Positions 43,321 to 56,445 of a stretch of DNA of 64,000 nucleotides are shown in pieces. The stretch lies in NCBI GenBank assembly GCA_030761205.1, contig JAULJL010000010.1:3725001-3789000 (forward strand), given 5' to 3'. The first letter of the stretch is position 1. Each line of letters opens with the position of its first letter. Below the pieces are notes generated by a model, which ran no database searches, was not told the DNA's origin, and saw only the letters and a program-made list of their open reading frames with translations. A program made the position numbers and the translations under genes. Source of the stretch: Fremontodendron californicum (lineage: Eukaryota; Streptophyta; Magnoliopsida; Malvales; Malvaceae).

Positions 43321-46300
43321 TGGAAAGCGAAGGAAGAGGCAGAGAAAAATCTTTAACGTTGGAATTTGGAAACTTCTTCTACTTTTTCCACTGTTTTTCT
43401 TTCTTTTTCAGGTTTCATCTTTATGGGGTATCGCGAGGACCATTGAAGAATTGTAATCAAAGAGATTTTGTAATAACAGGGAGGATGTGTGCAAAACAGG
43501 GGAACCAGGAAAACGTGATTCCCTTTTCTTTTGGCAGTTTTAAGGAGGAGAAAGTGACGAAGCTATAATTAAGTGCTTGTTTTTGGGTTGGAGGAAATGG
43601 AAAGAAATTAGATACCCAAGATGGGTTTGCCAAACAAGGAATTGATGCAAGATTAATGTTGATGATAATAATCATAATTCTTCTTTTCTTGGTTTTTGAA
43701 AAGGGAAAGTTTTTATTAAAATTAGAATCCATGGAAGATTTAATTTTCTTTAGTTAGGCAAGTCAAGAAATGGGGTGTTTGAAAAATGAAACTACATTGT
43801 TGGAATTTGGGGCTAGATTGAGAATGCTTGTTTTTCTTTCATTTTGTTGCTGATAATTGGAGGTGCCAAAAAAAAATCAGAGGCAAATTGAAGAATAATG
43901 GAGGGAATTTGGAAAGGGTTGGTTTCAGTCAATTTAAGAGTCTATTCGTTCAGATGTATTTGAGATGGCCTAAAATTGGAAAAAAAAAAAAAGTCGACAT
44001 AAAGTTAGATGAAGATATGATGCAAAAGCATAGTGGATTCTTCTTTTTCCTTTCAAGGAAAAATAAGATTATTCATTAAATAGTAGTATTGATTAACTAT
44101 AGAGAAGAAAATTACATTGTAACAAAAACTTAAAATCATCATGCTATCAATGATTATTTCTTGAATCATTATACGCTTGCTTGGGAGTTTCAAGCTTGGG
44201 ATATGATCATGGGTTCTCGGAATCAACCCAAGGAAAGAAGCAGAACTAAAAATTTGCCATGTTTGGCACATTTTGTGCAATCTATTCATTCATGTAGTAT
44301 ATTTGACCATTGAGAGAATTGGTGCTAAGTTTAATTTCCTAAGCATCCTTGAGGCCGAGGGTTGAAAGTTTAGATAATTCGTATATTTATATCGTATTTA
44401 TATATATATTTATTTTATAATTTTGTTTAAAATATTATATATTTATATAAATTTTGATACATTTATAATTGATCTTATATATATTTTGATATATTTATAT
44501 ATTTACATAGTATTCATGTTATTTTTTGTATTATATCATATTTTAATTATTTTTTTAATATCATCTTTGTATTGTATTGTATAATATAAGGGTTTTGTTA
44601 TCGAGTGTCCTTAAAGCGACACTCTTTAAAATTAATTAATATACTATTTATAATAATAATATTGTATTAAATGTAAAAATTAATAATTTTATTTATTATT
44701 TTCAATACATTAATTAAAAATATGAATGCCCTTAAAACACTCAGTTACAAAATCCATAATATAATGATATCGTCTCCCGAATTACTAAATGTTACTCTTT
44801 CTTATTCTCAAAGCCTTTCACAAAAATTATAAAAAAAATTGAAGGTTTGCAGTCTCCCAAACAGGGCATTAAACACATTTTGATTTGATTTCCGTTTTTG
44901 GGGAGCATTGGACCTTGATATGTGAGCTTTGAAGATAATAATATTAAGATCAAAACTAATTAAAGATGGTTGCACTTGCAGCTGCTTGGGAATTAGCAGC
45001 ATCCACCGGGCTCTGCGTCGCCGTGAAGACTCGGTTGTTTGGACGAGAAGCTGTTGAAAATTTTACTCCCCAAGGCCCTGTGTTAAGTACCAAATTAGGG
45101 ATGCCTAGAAAGAAGAAAATAATTACTCATGGGTTCGGTTAACGAATGCTTTTAATTATCAATTAATAATTATTTTTTTATATTTGTTATGTTATTTTTA
45201 TTAAATTTTAAAAAATAATATATTAATTAATTTTTTTATAAATATCATCTTAATTAATTAATTAATTAATTTTTTTTTTTAGGATTTGTTCATCGACTCC
45301 AATTGCAATGGGAGTCATTTACCCTGCAGCGGAACTCCGATAAAGGCCTAAACGGTACTGACACTTGAAACGCAGCCTTATTTATAATCTCGGGTGGATA
45401 AGTTGTTCTTCAACTTCATGCCAAGGCAAAAATATTGAAAAATAATTTTCTCATTGAATAGAATCAAAACATGTTATCAATGAAATACGAATTCACTTAC
45501 GTTGAGACAACAATTTTATCAACTGTGTTAAGTAGTTTTAATACAACTTATAAGGTTTTATCATAGAATAAGAAAATAATAGCACTTTATTTGTTGAATC
45601 ATAAATGTGTAACCCAAGTGATTAATCTAGACTAAATTTTTATATCATGTTTTTATGATTTAATCGGTAAGACTTCGTTTAATAGGAAAAAAAAGAAGAA
45701 AAAAAAAAAAGAAGGAAATACTTTTAATCTAATGTTTAAGCTAAAACATGCATATGTTACTATGAATTTCAATAATTAGATTATTATTATTTTTTTACCA
45801 AACCAAACAGGAAAAAACTTTGGCAACTCAAAAGTAGTCAATAATGGAGTAGGGTTTTTGTGATAAGAGATTTGCGGGCTATAACAGACACATTTCTCTT
45901 GTGCAAGCAATTTCCCTTTCACATAAAATTCCAAAGGGACAAAACCTGGTTGGTTGAGCTAACACATCTGATTCTCAATATTATATACTCCAAAAAGAAA
46001 AAGAAAAAAAAAAAAAGAAACAAAGGATAATGATGTGGTTAAGGGCTTCAATCCGTAGTAAGTAGAGATTATGTCAAAATAACAAGTGATTAACAACATT
46101 AATCCAATAATATGTCAAGCTTTATTTTTAGATTGCTTATCAGTAACAAATTAAATCAGATAAAAACACACTTTGGGTGTCAACTAATCCTAGGACTTGA
46201 AGATTTCCAAAAGAAAAAAAAAATTATAAGGAGTTGGACTTTCCCAGTGAGGGTAAGTCAAAAAAATCTAGTGTCTGGTGGGGTATGTTTGATGCATCTT

Positions 46301-46857
46301 TTAACCTTTGATAGGCAGCCTCTGTTGACTGCTTTAGGAAAGGTAATGCTCCATGGTCAATTCAAAAACCCAAGTCTACTGGTAAAGTGCACTAACACTG
46401 TGAGTTTTAGCTTTTAATTGCTGCTAATTCATGAACTTGGATAGGCAGAATTGAAAGATTTGGAATTAAAAAAAAAAGGAAACGAAAAAGGAAAACCTTG
46501 GCGATCGGTTCAAAGCCTAGGATGTGACCCTCCAAATAAATCTATTTTTTGGACATTAGCCGTAGGCCCTAGCGGCCAGTGGGTGCTGTATACCTCAATA
46601 ACAGCCTCGTTTTATGTTGGTTTTTTTTTTAAAAACTCAGATGTCCTTTTATTTTTATTTTATAATTGATAAAAGTTTAATTCTTATCGGATTGAAAGTC
46701 TAATGATAAAGTTCTTTTAATATTGAAATTTTTTAAGATTCGAACTTTAATTCTCATTTAGAGGTTGAAATCACTAACTACTCCAATCAATCAAATATTA
46801 GTGATTTTATGTTGTTGTTCTTATAGCTAGTCAGTAGTCACTCATGACAGGACCGAA
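43321..46857. other. Long non-coding stretch
   Basis: No convincing gene. A 58-codon frame at 44966-45142 (MVALAAAWELAASTGLCVAV...) lies in a locally GC-richer island but I do not recognise it. 44350-44600 has cgtatatttatat repeats, 44600-44760 a short AT-rich palindromic MITE-like block (cttaaagcgacactc / cccttaaaacactc), and 45301-45325 a small palindrome (gactcc...ggagtc). Confidence 0.45.
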
Positions 46858-46865
46858 TATACTAT

Positions 46866-47083
46866 TAGACCTGGCAATATTAGACACGACACGAAAAAAT
46901 AACTAAAAATAGGATACGACACGAAAAAAACACGAACACGACACGAATAAACGAATATCCCAAAATCTATATAATACGAATTATTAACATAACAAAATTT
47001 ATATAAATATAAAATACCTTAAACACGATTATGACACGATAAAATACACGAACACGACACGAATATACGAATTGTCAGATCTA
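46866..47083. mobile_element. Small hAT MITE
   Basis: 218 bp between TAGACCTGGCAA and TTGTCAGATCTA (imperfect 12-bp TIRs), with a perfect 8-bp duplication TATACTAT at 46858-46865 and 47084-47091. The interior is a run of acacgacacgaa-type repeats. No coding content. Confidence 0.9.
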
Positions 47084-47125
47084 TATACTATGATGGCTAA
47101 AATGCGTCCAAAACAACAAGATTTT

Positions 47126-47683
47126 CGGTTAAAGTCCTTAAATAATTTTTGTACTATAATGAAAAATGCAATTTAATTTTTATACTATAGAAGTGAGTAA
47201 TTTAATTTTTATACGTTTAAAATTGATACAAAAAAATAAAATTAGTAACAGTGTCAATGAAAAACCGTTCAAATGCTGACATGAATATGTGAAACTTATA
47301 GAAAAAATGACTTGAGAAAAAATGATGATGTGTCAAATATTTTTACTCAAGTGAAATTTAGAAAAACATAATTTTTTTACCCAAATCCCTTCCTTATCCG
47401 TAAAAACATATTATCATTTTTTTCCGAAATCATCTATTATGTCAGTTTCTAAATTCTACTTGAGCAAAAAATTTTGACACGTCATCATTTTTTTTCAAGT
47501 CATTTATTCTGTCAATTTCACATGTCCACGTCAACATTTAGACTTTTTTTCATTAACACTGTTATCAATTTTACTTATTTGCACCAATTTTAAACGCACA
47601 AAGATTAAATTACTCACTTCTATAGTACAAAAATTAAAATACACTTTTGACTATAGTTCAAAGATTACCTAGATACTTTAACC
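47126..47683. mobile_element. Mutator-type MITE
   Basis: About 558 bp with long inverted arms beginning CGGTTAAAGTCCTTAAATAA and ending ATTACCTAGATACTTTAACC. Flanking caagatttt and caagttttt give a 9-bp duplication with one mismatch. Same family as 21629-22009, with an extra 170-bp inverted centre. Confidence 0.75.
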
Positions 47684-48263
47684 CAAGTTTTTCAAGCATT
47701 TGACGGGATTGAGTTTCAAACTTTTATTTTTTTTACAAGAAGGTCTCAGTTTGATAATAAGGGAATGAATTATAATTGTTAAAATTTAAAATTATTGAAT
47801 GTTATTTTTAAAAATAATTATATGAATCAATTTTATTAATTAATTTTAATTCAAAAAATTGATTTTATATTGATTTTATTATTTTTTCAAACTTTCGATT
47901 TTATATTGGCTTTAAAACTGCTTGACTTGCACCATTTTACCATATGTCTGTTAGAAGATTAATATCATGGACTTGAAGTCTTGAACCAGTTAATTGCAAT
48001 GTATAATATGTTTATGAATGAGGAAGCCAACTTTCTGCTTTGTTAGTAATTGGGCTATTAACCTTGAAACTAAGTATATTAACCAAAAATGTACATATAT
48101 TATTCTTCATGAGAATTTGAAACTTTTTTTCCAATTAACTTATAATTGTTTTGATTTTAAGGTAGTGCATCTTCCACATTTCCACTTAGCAGACAATGGT
48201 GCAACTATTACTTTGAAAACATGAATAGTTTTAATAAGTGATGAACATAAGCCTAGTCACATT
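47684..48263. other. Non-coding stretch
   Basis: No gene seen; AT-rich. Confidence 0.5.
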
Positions 48264-48613
48264 TAGAGGTGCTCATGGATCAGGCCGGATTGCGATCCGA
48301 TTTATTTCAAATTCTTTGCCCAAGTCCGGGCCGGTCCATTTAGAGGTGCTCATGGGCCGGGCCAGGCTGCGGCCCGATTTTTTTTTTCAAATTCTTTGCC
48401 CAGGCCCGACCCTGGACGGGCCTAGATCGGCTCATGAGCTTGAATTTACTGTTCATTATATATAATATATATTTAAAATATATTTTTATGATTAAAATAA
48501 AATAAAATAATATTATTACAATAACTTGATTCGGATCAAATTTTTTTTTACTCAGACTCGATCCAATATGAGTCGAGTTTGCTGGACCGGGCAGACTGCC
48601 CGGCGCAGGTCTA
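48264..48613. mobile_element. hAT MITE with duplicated left end
   Basis: Starts TAGAGGTGCTCATGG and ends GCGCAGGTCTA, flanked by GTCACATT (48256-48263) and GTCACAAT (48614-48621), an 8-bp duplication with one mismatch. The first 77 bp are repeated in tandem, with a second TAGAGGTGCTCATGGGCCGG start at 48341. GC-rich ends, AT-rich centre, no transposase. Confidence 0.8.
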
Positions 48614-48621
48614 GTCACAAT

Positions 48622-51190
48622 CCCTTAAATTTATGCCTTGGCTTCACCGCTCATGCATAGTTTAATTTTGTCGCTTTTCTTGACTTGGTCATTCAATAAA
48701 TGATCATATAAGTATTTGGTTTAACAATTGATATGCATGATCCACTATTTTAAAATTAAAATTCAAATATCTTTTTTTTTTTCAAATAAAAAAATTATGT
48801 ACATATATATGCTTTGAAAAATCTCACATGAACTTTTTAAGTATAAAAGAGATCGAAACTTAAAAATATAAAAAAAAAATTGTTGAGGCGGAATCTGAAT
48901 CTTAAATTTGTTATATACCATCTTTTAAAAATATTGTACGAATCACTTAAATTAAACATCGAGTTTATGACACATGAAAATTTATGATTAAGTAATCGAT
49001 GGATAACCTGGAAGCTGAAAAGTTACAATTATATTGGCATGGTAATGTCGGTTTAGGGAAAGAAATTATCAGTTAAGTGCTTCGAAGTTTCACATGCCAA
49101 CATTTTTGTCTTGTTTATTATCTCTATTTGCACAACGAGTACTAAAAGAGACATAAAACATGTCCATAAAAACAGGCTACATCCAAGGAAAGCAGAAATT
49201 TTTGAACGGCTACTGCTTGTTTGAAATTTTTTAAATTGTACTATGAGAAAACTAACATTATCCCATGTATCTAATCTATGACATTTTAAAAAATATGTGC
49301 TGAATTAATTAGAAAGAAACATTAGAAAAGCTATTAATAATAAATAGAGTTAGTTTTTTATATACCGACAGTAAAATTTTTTATTAAAAAATATTAATTA
49401 TTTTATTTATTTTTTAAATACATCTTAAGGGATATGTGTTATTTTATTAATCTTATTTATAGAGTTTAAAATTTTCAGTAATAGTGTATGAGATAAATTT
49501 TTGAATGAATATTTCAAAATGATGTATAATATATATTATGAGGAAGTTTTAAAAAATAGTAAGAAATGAATCTTATGAATGTTAAACCATGTTTTCTTAA
49601 GGAAGGTATGAGGAAGAAAAAGGGAAAGGTAAAATTTTAAGGAAGAAAAAACAAATTTGAGAATATACGTACGAAATGTAAAATAGAAGAACTGATCTAA
49701 TACAAATATACCTTTGTTTTTATCCTAATTTTTCCAGTTATTTTTTTAATATTTCATATTGCACCAAGTTTTTACAATATACCCCACTTTCGATTTCTAT
49801 AACATTAATTCTAGATGACAGTGCTGTATTGTAAACAAAACCGTAACCAAATCCATTAAGATTAAAAAAAAAAAAAAAAAACAGCATCTGATAAACTCAT
49901 CTTTATCCATGTGGATTCCCGTTTCACTTTTCTTTTAGTACTCTTATAGATATATTTACTTAAAATTAGATTTGATAATCTGTATATATATATATATTAT
50001 ATCTCTCTTTTTTTTTTTTTTTTTTTTTCTTTTTCTTTTTTTGTATATATGTTGTATTTTTTATTTTTATCAATCGTGTAAATATAAATATAATATAAAT
50101 TATTAAATATGTCAAAAATTTAATCACGAATACAATACGTGTATTAAATATATTGCGTTAATCATATTTAAATTTGTGATGTTTATTATACTATTTTTAT
50201 ATTTATTAAACGTATTATATTCATATTATATTTTCGTATTATATCTACAATTATAAAATTTATTGAAAGTGAAACAAATACGGTAGAATTTTGTGACATT
50301 AATCAGCAAAAAAGGTATGCTAGCTTCATTTGCTCTTTTCTTTTCCAATATGTTAGGAATTTAGCTGCTAAAATTTGTGTGAAAATATATCAGGTTGAAT
50401 ATGCAATTTATATGCGACAAATAACATCCCAAAAGCAAAGCCCCTTGAAAATGTGGTGATGAGAAAAACAAGCAGCTAATAAACAGAAACTTATTAACTC
50501 CAAGAAATAATTAAGGATATAATATCACTTAGAAAAAAAATTTAAGATCTCAAAAATATATCAAAAAACCCAAATTACAACCATGAACATGACTTCAAAA
50601 AAGCTTAAAAAGTAAACTTCTTAATGTCAACAAAAACTGCACTCTAGTTCAAAACTTGCCGGCTGGAGAAGGGAAAGGATAATTTGTAGAGAAGAAAAAA
50701 ATTATAATACTTGCTTTTCCTTCTTACCATAATTAAAGAACATTTTTCGGCATGTCATGATCATACAACAGGAGAACATGCAAATTACTCTAGATATTTT
50801 TTTTTTCTTAAAAAAAGAAAAAAAAATCAGTGTAAGAAACAGTTAAACCCCAGATTTCGATCCTAAAGATGTACCAGATTAATTTTCAGATGGAAATATA
50901 GGAAATTAAAAATTGAATGCAAACTGAAGAATGCAACCCTCAGTATAAACTATAAACAACCAGATCATATATATATATATGTACATAATTTATGAAAAAA
51001 AACTGCTTTCTAACTACAGAGAGAAGACATGAAATTAGCAATTTTAAATAACTGTCAAATATATATATATATATATATGAATACAATTCTATTGAAAAAT
51101 GGGAAGAAAATGCTACATCACCATCATCATTATCTTCATTATAACATGAAAAAAAGCCAGATTCTCATGCAGAGATAAGCAGATTATTTC

Positions 51191-51253
<63 letters not shown>

Positions 51254-52171
51254 GCTAGCTTTTTGTTGCTCTTTTCCATTTTCTTGGAAAGTTAACAAAG
51301 ATTTAACCAAAAGGAGTAATAGTATGATGAGAACAATAATCTAAAAACTAACCATAGAAAACCATAACTCCTACAATTGCCTGGCTCCATCCTGTCTGCC
51401 TTTTTTTTTTTCTTTTTCTCTTCTGTTCTATCAAGGAATGTTATTGTTATACTCAGATAGACAAAGAAAGTGAGAGATAGAGAGAGAGAGTTTACATTTG
51501 CAGTCTTCAAGCATAATGCCTGTATTTCCCAATTATGACCTTTGGGTTTACATCAATTCCCAATATAGAGAAATGGGTGGTTGAGAAAGATGAGAAGTGC
51601 TTGTCCTCTTGAGCCATTTTATGATTTTTTTTCCCTTTCAGCCCTCCCCAAGGCCCCAACCCCACCAAAAAATAAATAATCTTCCTTACAATTCTCCCTC
51701 AAAGAGAGGAAAACAGGTTTCAGTGAAGAGATGGAGTTATAAAGAGGAACCCAGCTGCTAAGAAGAAGAAGAAGAAGGGATTTTAAGCATGCGGGGGAAT
51801 AAACTTTTTTTGTTTGTTTGGGCCGAAGCAATTGGGTTTTGGTTTGGCTTTAGGTGGCCGGTGAAAGAGCCCTTTCAACTTACCGTTTGGTCTGTTTTTC
51901 TGATAAGACATAAGAAACTCTCTTTCATTGTCACATTCAATTTGCTAATTATTTCATAGGGTCACACTATGCTGACCCACAAAGGCATCCCATCCAACAT
52001 TATATAAAATTGACTACATAAGTTATTATAGTGTTGACATGTGTTAATCATTTTGGTGTTGACACATATTTTCTTTTTTAAAAGGAAGAAAAAAAAATTG
52101 GTGTATTTATATTCGTGTTATTTTTATGTGTGTTTAAAATATTATAAATTTATATAAATTTATACGTGTTA
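48622..52171. other. Long non-coding stretch
   Basis: No gene recognised. It holds poly-A/poly-T runs, TA microsatellites at 51060-51078 and 51196-51251, and on the minus strand a possible promoter and leader near 51740-51480 (TATA-like ctttataactcc, then a (CT)n-rich leader) with no coding region I can identify behind it. Confidence 0.45.
51196..51251. repeat. (TA)n microsatellite
   Basis: About 56 bp of uninterrupted TA. Confidence 0.95.
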
Positions 52172-52176
52172 ATAAT

Positions 52177-53671
52177 TGATGGAGACTCAATTAAGAGTTG
52201 TAAACCCAAGTGCAGGTTATGTTCAAGTAATAAATTCTCGGGTGTCCGAGGTCGAACCACAGGGAAGCGTATTAGTAAGTATAAGTTTATAAATATATAA
52301 GACAAAGAAAGTAAACAACATATTAGGGAATCAACAACAAAATAAGATAAACAAGATATTAGAGAACAAAATAAACAAAATATAAAAGAAATTAAACAAG
52401 ATATAAAAAACAATAAGAAAAGATGTTGAGGTTAGAGAATCCACTCTTGGTGTTATGCTAAGATTAATCTTGTTTTATTACACAATTGAAATCCACACAT
52501 AAAGGAGGTTCCAATCGGAAGGTTTAGCAATTCAGTCCAAATTATCCAACGTCCATAGCATATGATATTATGTTCATTTGGTATCCTCAAAACTCATAAA
52601 AAGAGTCCAAGCATTCCTTATGCCAAGGTATATGTCTACAACAAATCAAGGTTATGAAACCAAGCATTTACTGTGCCATTTTCATTGTCAATAATGAATC
52701 AAGATCTCTACTTTGCAAGTATGATTTTAAACCAAAAGAAAATATTATCTATACTAGTGTTTATAAATGATGATTCATTTTAGCTCATGTTTAAGAGACT
52801 AACCTTAGCATTTACCAAGAGCTTCACCTCATCACCTCAACAATATGATTAGCAACACATACTAAAAATGAAAAGAAATGTAAGAAGTATAAGTAAATAA
52901 AGAAAAAGAAAACTAGAGAAAGGAAAAAAGAAGAAAACTTAGAGAAATTTTTTACAATGGCTAATATCCTACCAATGTATCAATGTATCCCATACTCATC
53001 CAAGGCCCTCTATTTATACACATTTTGGAGGGCTAAATGACAAGAGACAAGCTTTACAAATTTCAAAGGTAGGTATAATAGGTGGGTGCATTTTTCTAAC
53101 AATTTTCGTCATATTGTATGACAATTCTGATCAGCCAGCTTGATGGTCGATTTTGTCAATGTTGGAGGCTCGATCTGATAAAATTGTCTTCTAGAAAAAT
53201 ATACCCCTATCAGTTACGGATCCATAGCCGTTGGAATCAGCTCATTTGCTGATGTGGATAAGAAGATATGGGCAAAATACGAAAACAGGTCAGCACAGAC
53301 ATCATTGCACATCAGCCAACTTGATGGTCGATTTCGCTAGGGAAAACGACTCCGTTTCAAGAAGTGTAAAACATGAAAAAGATAGATATGCCTCTTAGCT
53401 TTGCACGACTACAAATTTCAGCCTTATTGCTTCAGTGAAACTCGAGATATAGCTGATATGGAAAACGGTGTCGGAACTGGAACTGGAACTGAACTGGATT
53501 TGCCCTTAATTCTAGTAATCTGAAATCACTCAAAGAAACTTGTGAAAAACACCAAATTACATAAAAATATAAAAGATCATAAACACAATTAGACTAAACA
53601 ATAATAACTCGTATTTGACACAAAACAATAATAAAACATAACTAAAAACTATATAATTATACGAGTTATCA
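52177..53671 (-). repeat. 3' LTR of the Athila-type element
   Basis: 1,495 bp. Contains two copies of cagcca[ga]cttgatggtcga about 180 bp apart. The 88-codon open frames that begin in each LTR are repeat-derived and not genes. Confidence 0.95.
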
Positions 53672-53684
53672 CACCCCCACACTT
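53672..53684 (-). other. Polypurine tract
   Basis: In element orientation aagtgtgggggtg lies directly before the 3' LTR, as needed to prime plus-strand DNA. Confidence 0.9.
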
Positions 53685-55424
53685 AGATTGTTGCTAGTCC
53701 CTAGCAACGACTCAATAAAAATAAAATAAGAAAATCTAATTTAATCCATTTTCGTAGGAAATCACGGTGGCACTTAGCATGTGACACAAGCCTTTAAACC
53801 CCTAGGTGTCCCTAGTGGACGAGTTTAGTCTCGTGAGGGTTTACTAGGACGATACCCACAAACATTGAAGACATAAGAAAAACTAAAAATAATAATTATA
53901 ACTAATCCTTCCAATATAAATTAGAGATAATCATTGGACAAGTCTTAAAAACTAATCAATAGCTTAAAGAAATTCACAAAAAATCTTGCTTGAATGTAAA
54001 TAAATGAGTTAAGCCAATATTAACATAACATATTTCAATCAAAATAGTGCATATTCAAACTTAATCTCAACTTCTCACATGGGATACTCTCTTGATTTTC
54101 ACTCTTTAAAGTAGTGGTAAAGTGTTTACACTCAATCAATCTCATGAAAACACTTCTACCATATGCTTGCTTGTCCACCTATTCTCCACTATTTAGATCA
54201 TACAACTTCATAAATCAAGAGGTCTTTATTCAAGGTTGTAATGGGGCCAAAGGGTTATAATGTGGTTAAAGAACAAAAGGATAAAGATATCACAAAGGTT
54301 CCAAAGAGTTCATAGATTTTAGAGATATAATAAGATCATACAAATAAAACTTCTCAAAACTCTTATAAAGCACATAATAACATAGGCTAAATATTCATGT
54401 TGAGCCTTTGCATCATTCTAACCAACTTTGTAACATCTTTTTCTAGAAGTTCAAGAGAAGATTCTTTTTTTTTAATATGGGAATGTATTTGACAATGATC
54501 CCTTTCTTTTTCTCTTGACTTTTTCTTTTCTTTTCTTCCCCCACACTTATCTTTTGTTTCTAACCCAAATTTTCAACTAAAAATATCCCTTATTTTTTTT
54601 TAATATGTCTCAAAATATAAAAATCCATCTTTAGAACAAGGGTAAGGATATAAGTATATTTAGGCTAGGTGTAAGTTGTGGTTACCAATAAAACAGCATA
54701 TTTAATGTAGGCTCAAATTGGCTCACTAGTGGGGATGTTCTCTTAGAACATTAATAAGGGATGGCTGTTTGGCTCTAGTTATAATCCTAATGCCTCTATC
54801 ATATTCATGTTGTCACATGTATCAATATAGTATCAAACGGTTTAAAGCAAGTTCTAGAGAATCATGTAATCATAAGAGCACTCAAGAAAGAAATTAGATT
54901 GATTTGTATAATGCATCAATCATTATAGGCTCAAAAACTCACAAGGATGATTATACAAGTCAGATTAAGTCTAAACATGCTTCTTTCTCAATCAACATAT
55001 CATATTAACATTGGCTCATAAAAAGGTTGATATCAAGCTCAATTCTCATGAAAATCTTCTCACTAATAAATCTGTTTTAGACTTATGCAATTCATATCTC
55101 ATTATAGTATTGAAAGTAACTAAAACACACTAAAAACACACTAAGTCTAAACATGCTTTTTTTTTTTTGAAGAAGATTAAATCAAACTGACAAGGTATGT
55201 CTCAAGTCTCCCTTACTCAGACCTTGTTCAGAATGAATACTTCTAAATGTCTTAAAACACAACAATTTTTTTTTTTTTTAGCAAAATATGTCCCTTACCC
55301 CCTACTAAAATATGACATTGTCCCCAATGTCAAATTTTAAAGGTAGAATTTAGGAGATATTACCTGCAGAGGTTGCTAACCACTTATTATAACTGAGACA
55401 CAACAAGCAAAATGTTAGATAATG
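53685..55424 (-). other. Non-coding 3' region of the Athila-type element
   Basis: 1.7 kb without an open frame over 60 codons. At 54500-54548 a long purine run on the minus strand begins aagtgtgggggaagaaaaga, repeating the core of the real polypurine tract and perhaps a second priming site. I see no other structure. Confidence 0.7.
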
Positions 55425-56111
55425 TCACAAAGATAAAGTGCAATCCACTCCTTGCTCGTCCAGATCTCTTTTTCTTTTTCCGAGCGTTTGCGAAACAACC
55501 GTAGCAGATAAATACTCATAAGCTTGGAGCTTTTTGAGTAAATCTTCAATGGTTGTAGCAGAAATTATGGTTCTCCTTGCCTCTGAAAACATGAATCCAT
55601 TATCCACAGCATTATCTAAATATGAAAGCAAATTACTAAAATAACCATTAATATTAAGCAAACCAATGGGTTTCTTATTTGTGACCAAAGATGACCAAGA
55701 AGCCACGCAAGCTATTTCTTCCAATGTACCCAGACCTCCTGGTAAAGCAATGAATGCATCGGCAGAATGGTACATGATTGTCATCCGTTCAGGGATACTC
55801 CAGACTTGTATTTCTTTACCCACGGTAGGTCCACAAAAATCTGTGAATAGTTTTGGCACGATTCTTAGAACTGGACTTCCTTTGGCGTGTGCTGCTGTAG
55901 CGACTGCTCCCATTAGACCCGTACTACCGCCTCCATAAATCAACTGGATCTTTTGTTGGGCAAGTATTACTCCAACTCTTATGGCTTCATCAGCGAATAT
56001 GTTATTTTTCCCTGGATAAGCACCTCCAAAGACAAATTTTTTTAATGCGCTGGGACGAAGTGCTTTCCATTTTTTTTTCTTTTTCGAGTGCCTGAAAGAG
56101 AATGAGTACAT
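55425..56111 (-). CDS. LOG-family cytokinin riboside 5'-monophosphate phosphoribohydrolase
   Basis: 228 residues, no introns, although plant LOG genes normally have several. LOG enzymes release active cytokinin bases from their nucleotides in one step, in cytosol and nucleus. Seen here: Rossmann-type start FVFGGAYPGKNNIF (residues 26-39), GGGSTGLMG (60-68), the conserved Arg of PERMTIMYHSADAF (Arg109), and the family signature PGGLGTLEE (124-132) with its catalytic Glu132. The later KKPIGLLNINGYF and FMFSEARRTIISA segments also match. The version with LGT in the signature resembles the divergent LOGL10-like plant group rather than the canonical YGT group. A Lys-rich N-terminal extension (KKKKKWK) precedes the core. 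It ends 1.75 kb before the LTR and starts 334 bp after the previous ORF. No stop or frameshift, so activity is plausible; the missing introns suggest capture as RNA. Confidence 0.9.
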   Translation of the reverse strand: MYSFSFRHSKKKKKWKALRPSALKKFVFGGAYPGKNNIFADEAIRVGVILAQQKIQLIYGGGSTGLMGAVATAAHAKGSPVLRIVPKLFTDFCGPTVGKEIQVWSIPERMTIMYHSADAFIALPGGLGTLEEIACVASWSSLVTNKKPIGLLNINGYFSNLLSYLDNAVDNGFMFSEARRTIISATTIEDLLKKLQAYEYLSATVVSQTLGKRKRDLDEQGVDCTLSL

Positions 56112-56445
56112 GGTGTAATATATAGAGGACTGAGTAGTGAATCAGACAAGAGTAATAATGTCGCCGAAAGTGTATTTGACCTGTCAGAAGAAAATGTTAA
56201 CCTAACAAAAGATTTTTGCGTGATTTCAGGAAGAAAATCAAAAAGAGAAGAAAAATCAACCGTAAAAGACCAATGCAAAAAAAAAAAAAAAAACGAGAAT
56301 AATTACACAAATCTAACAACACGTAAATTAAACCGAAATAAAGTTATTGCAAATCAAACCAAAAGCTGAGAAGTCATTTATTGTAGTTGTGACTGTGGCT
56401 CACATCTTCCTCTGGTTTTACGTCCAGAAACGGCTTAAACGCCTT
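56112..56445 (-). other. Spacer between the two extra ORFs
   Basis: 334 bp, T-rich on the minus strand, with a poly-T run at 56279-56293. It could hold a splice acceptor for a subgenomic transcript, but none is certain. Confidence 0.4.

Noticed and set aside
44966..45142. 58-codon frame starting MVALAAAWELAASTG
   Set aside because: No recognised domain, no neighbouring exons; kept only as a remark in the gap description.
51113..51310. Frame rich in IYIYIY
   Set aside because: Translation of a (TA)n microsatellite.
52150..52413. Hydrophobic 87-codon frame, repeated at 60451-60771
   Set aside because: Lies at the edge of the two LTRs and comes from A-rich LTR sequence; no domain.
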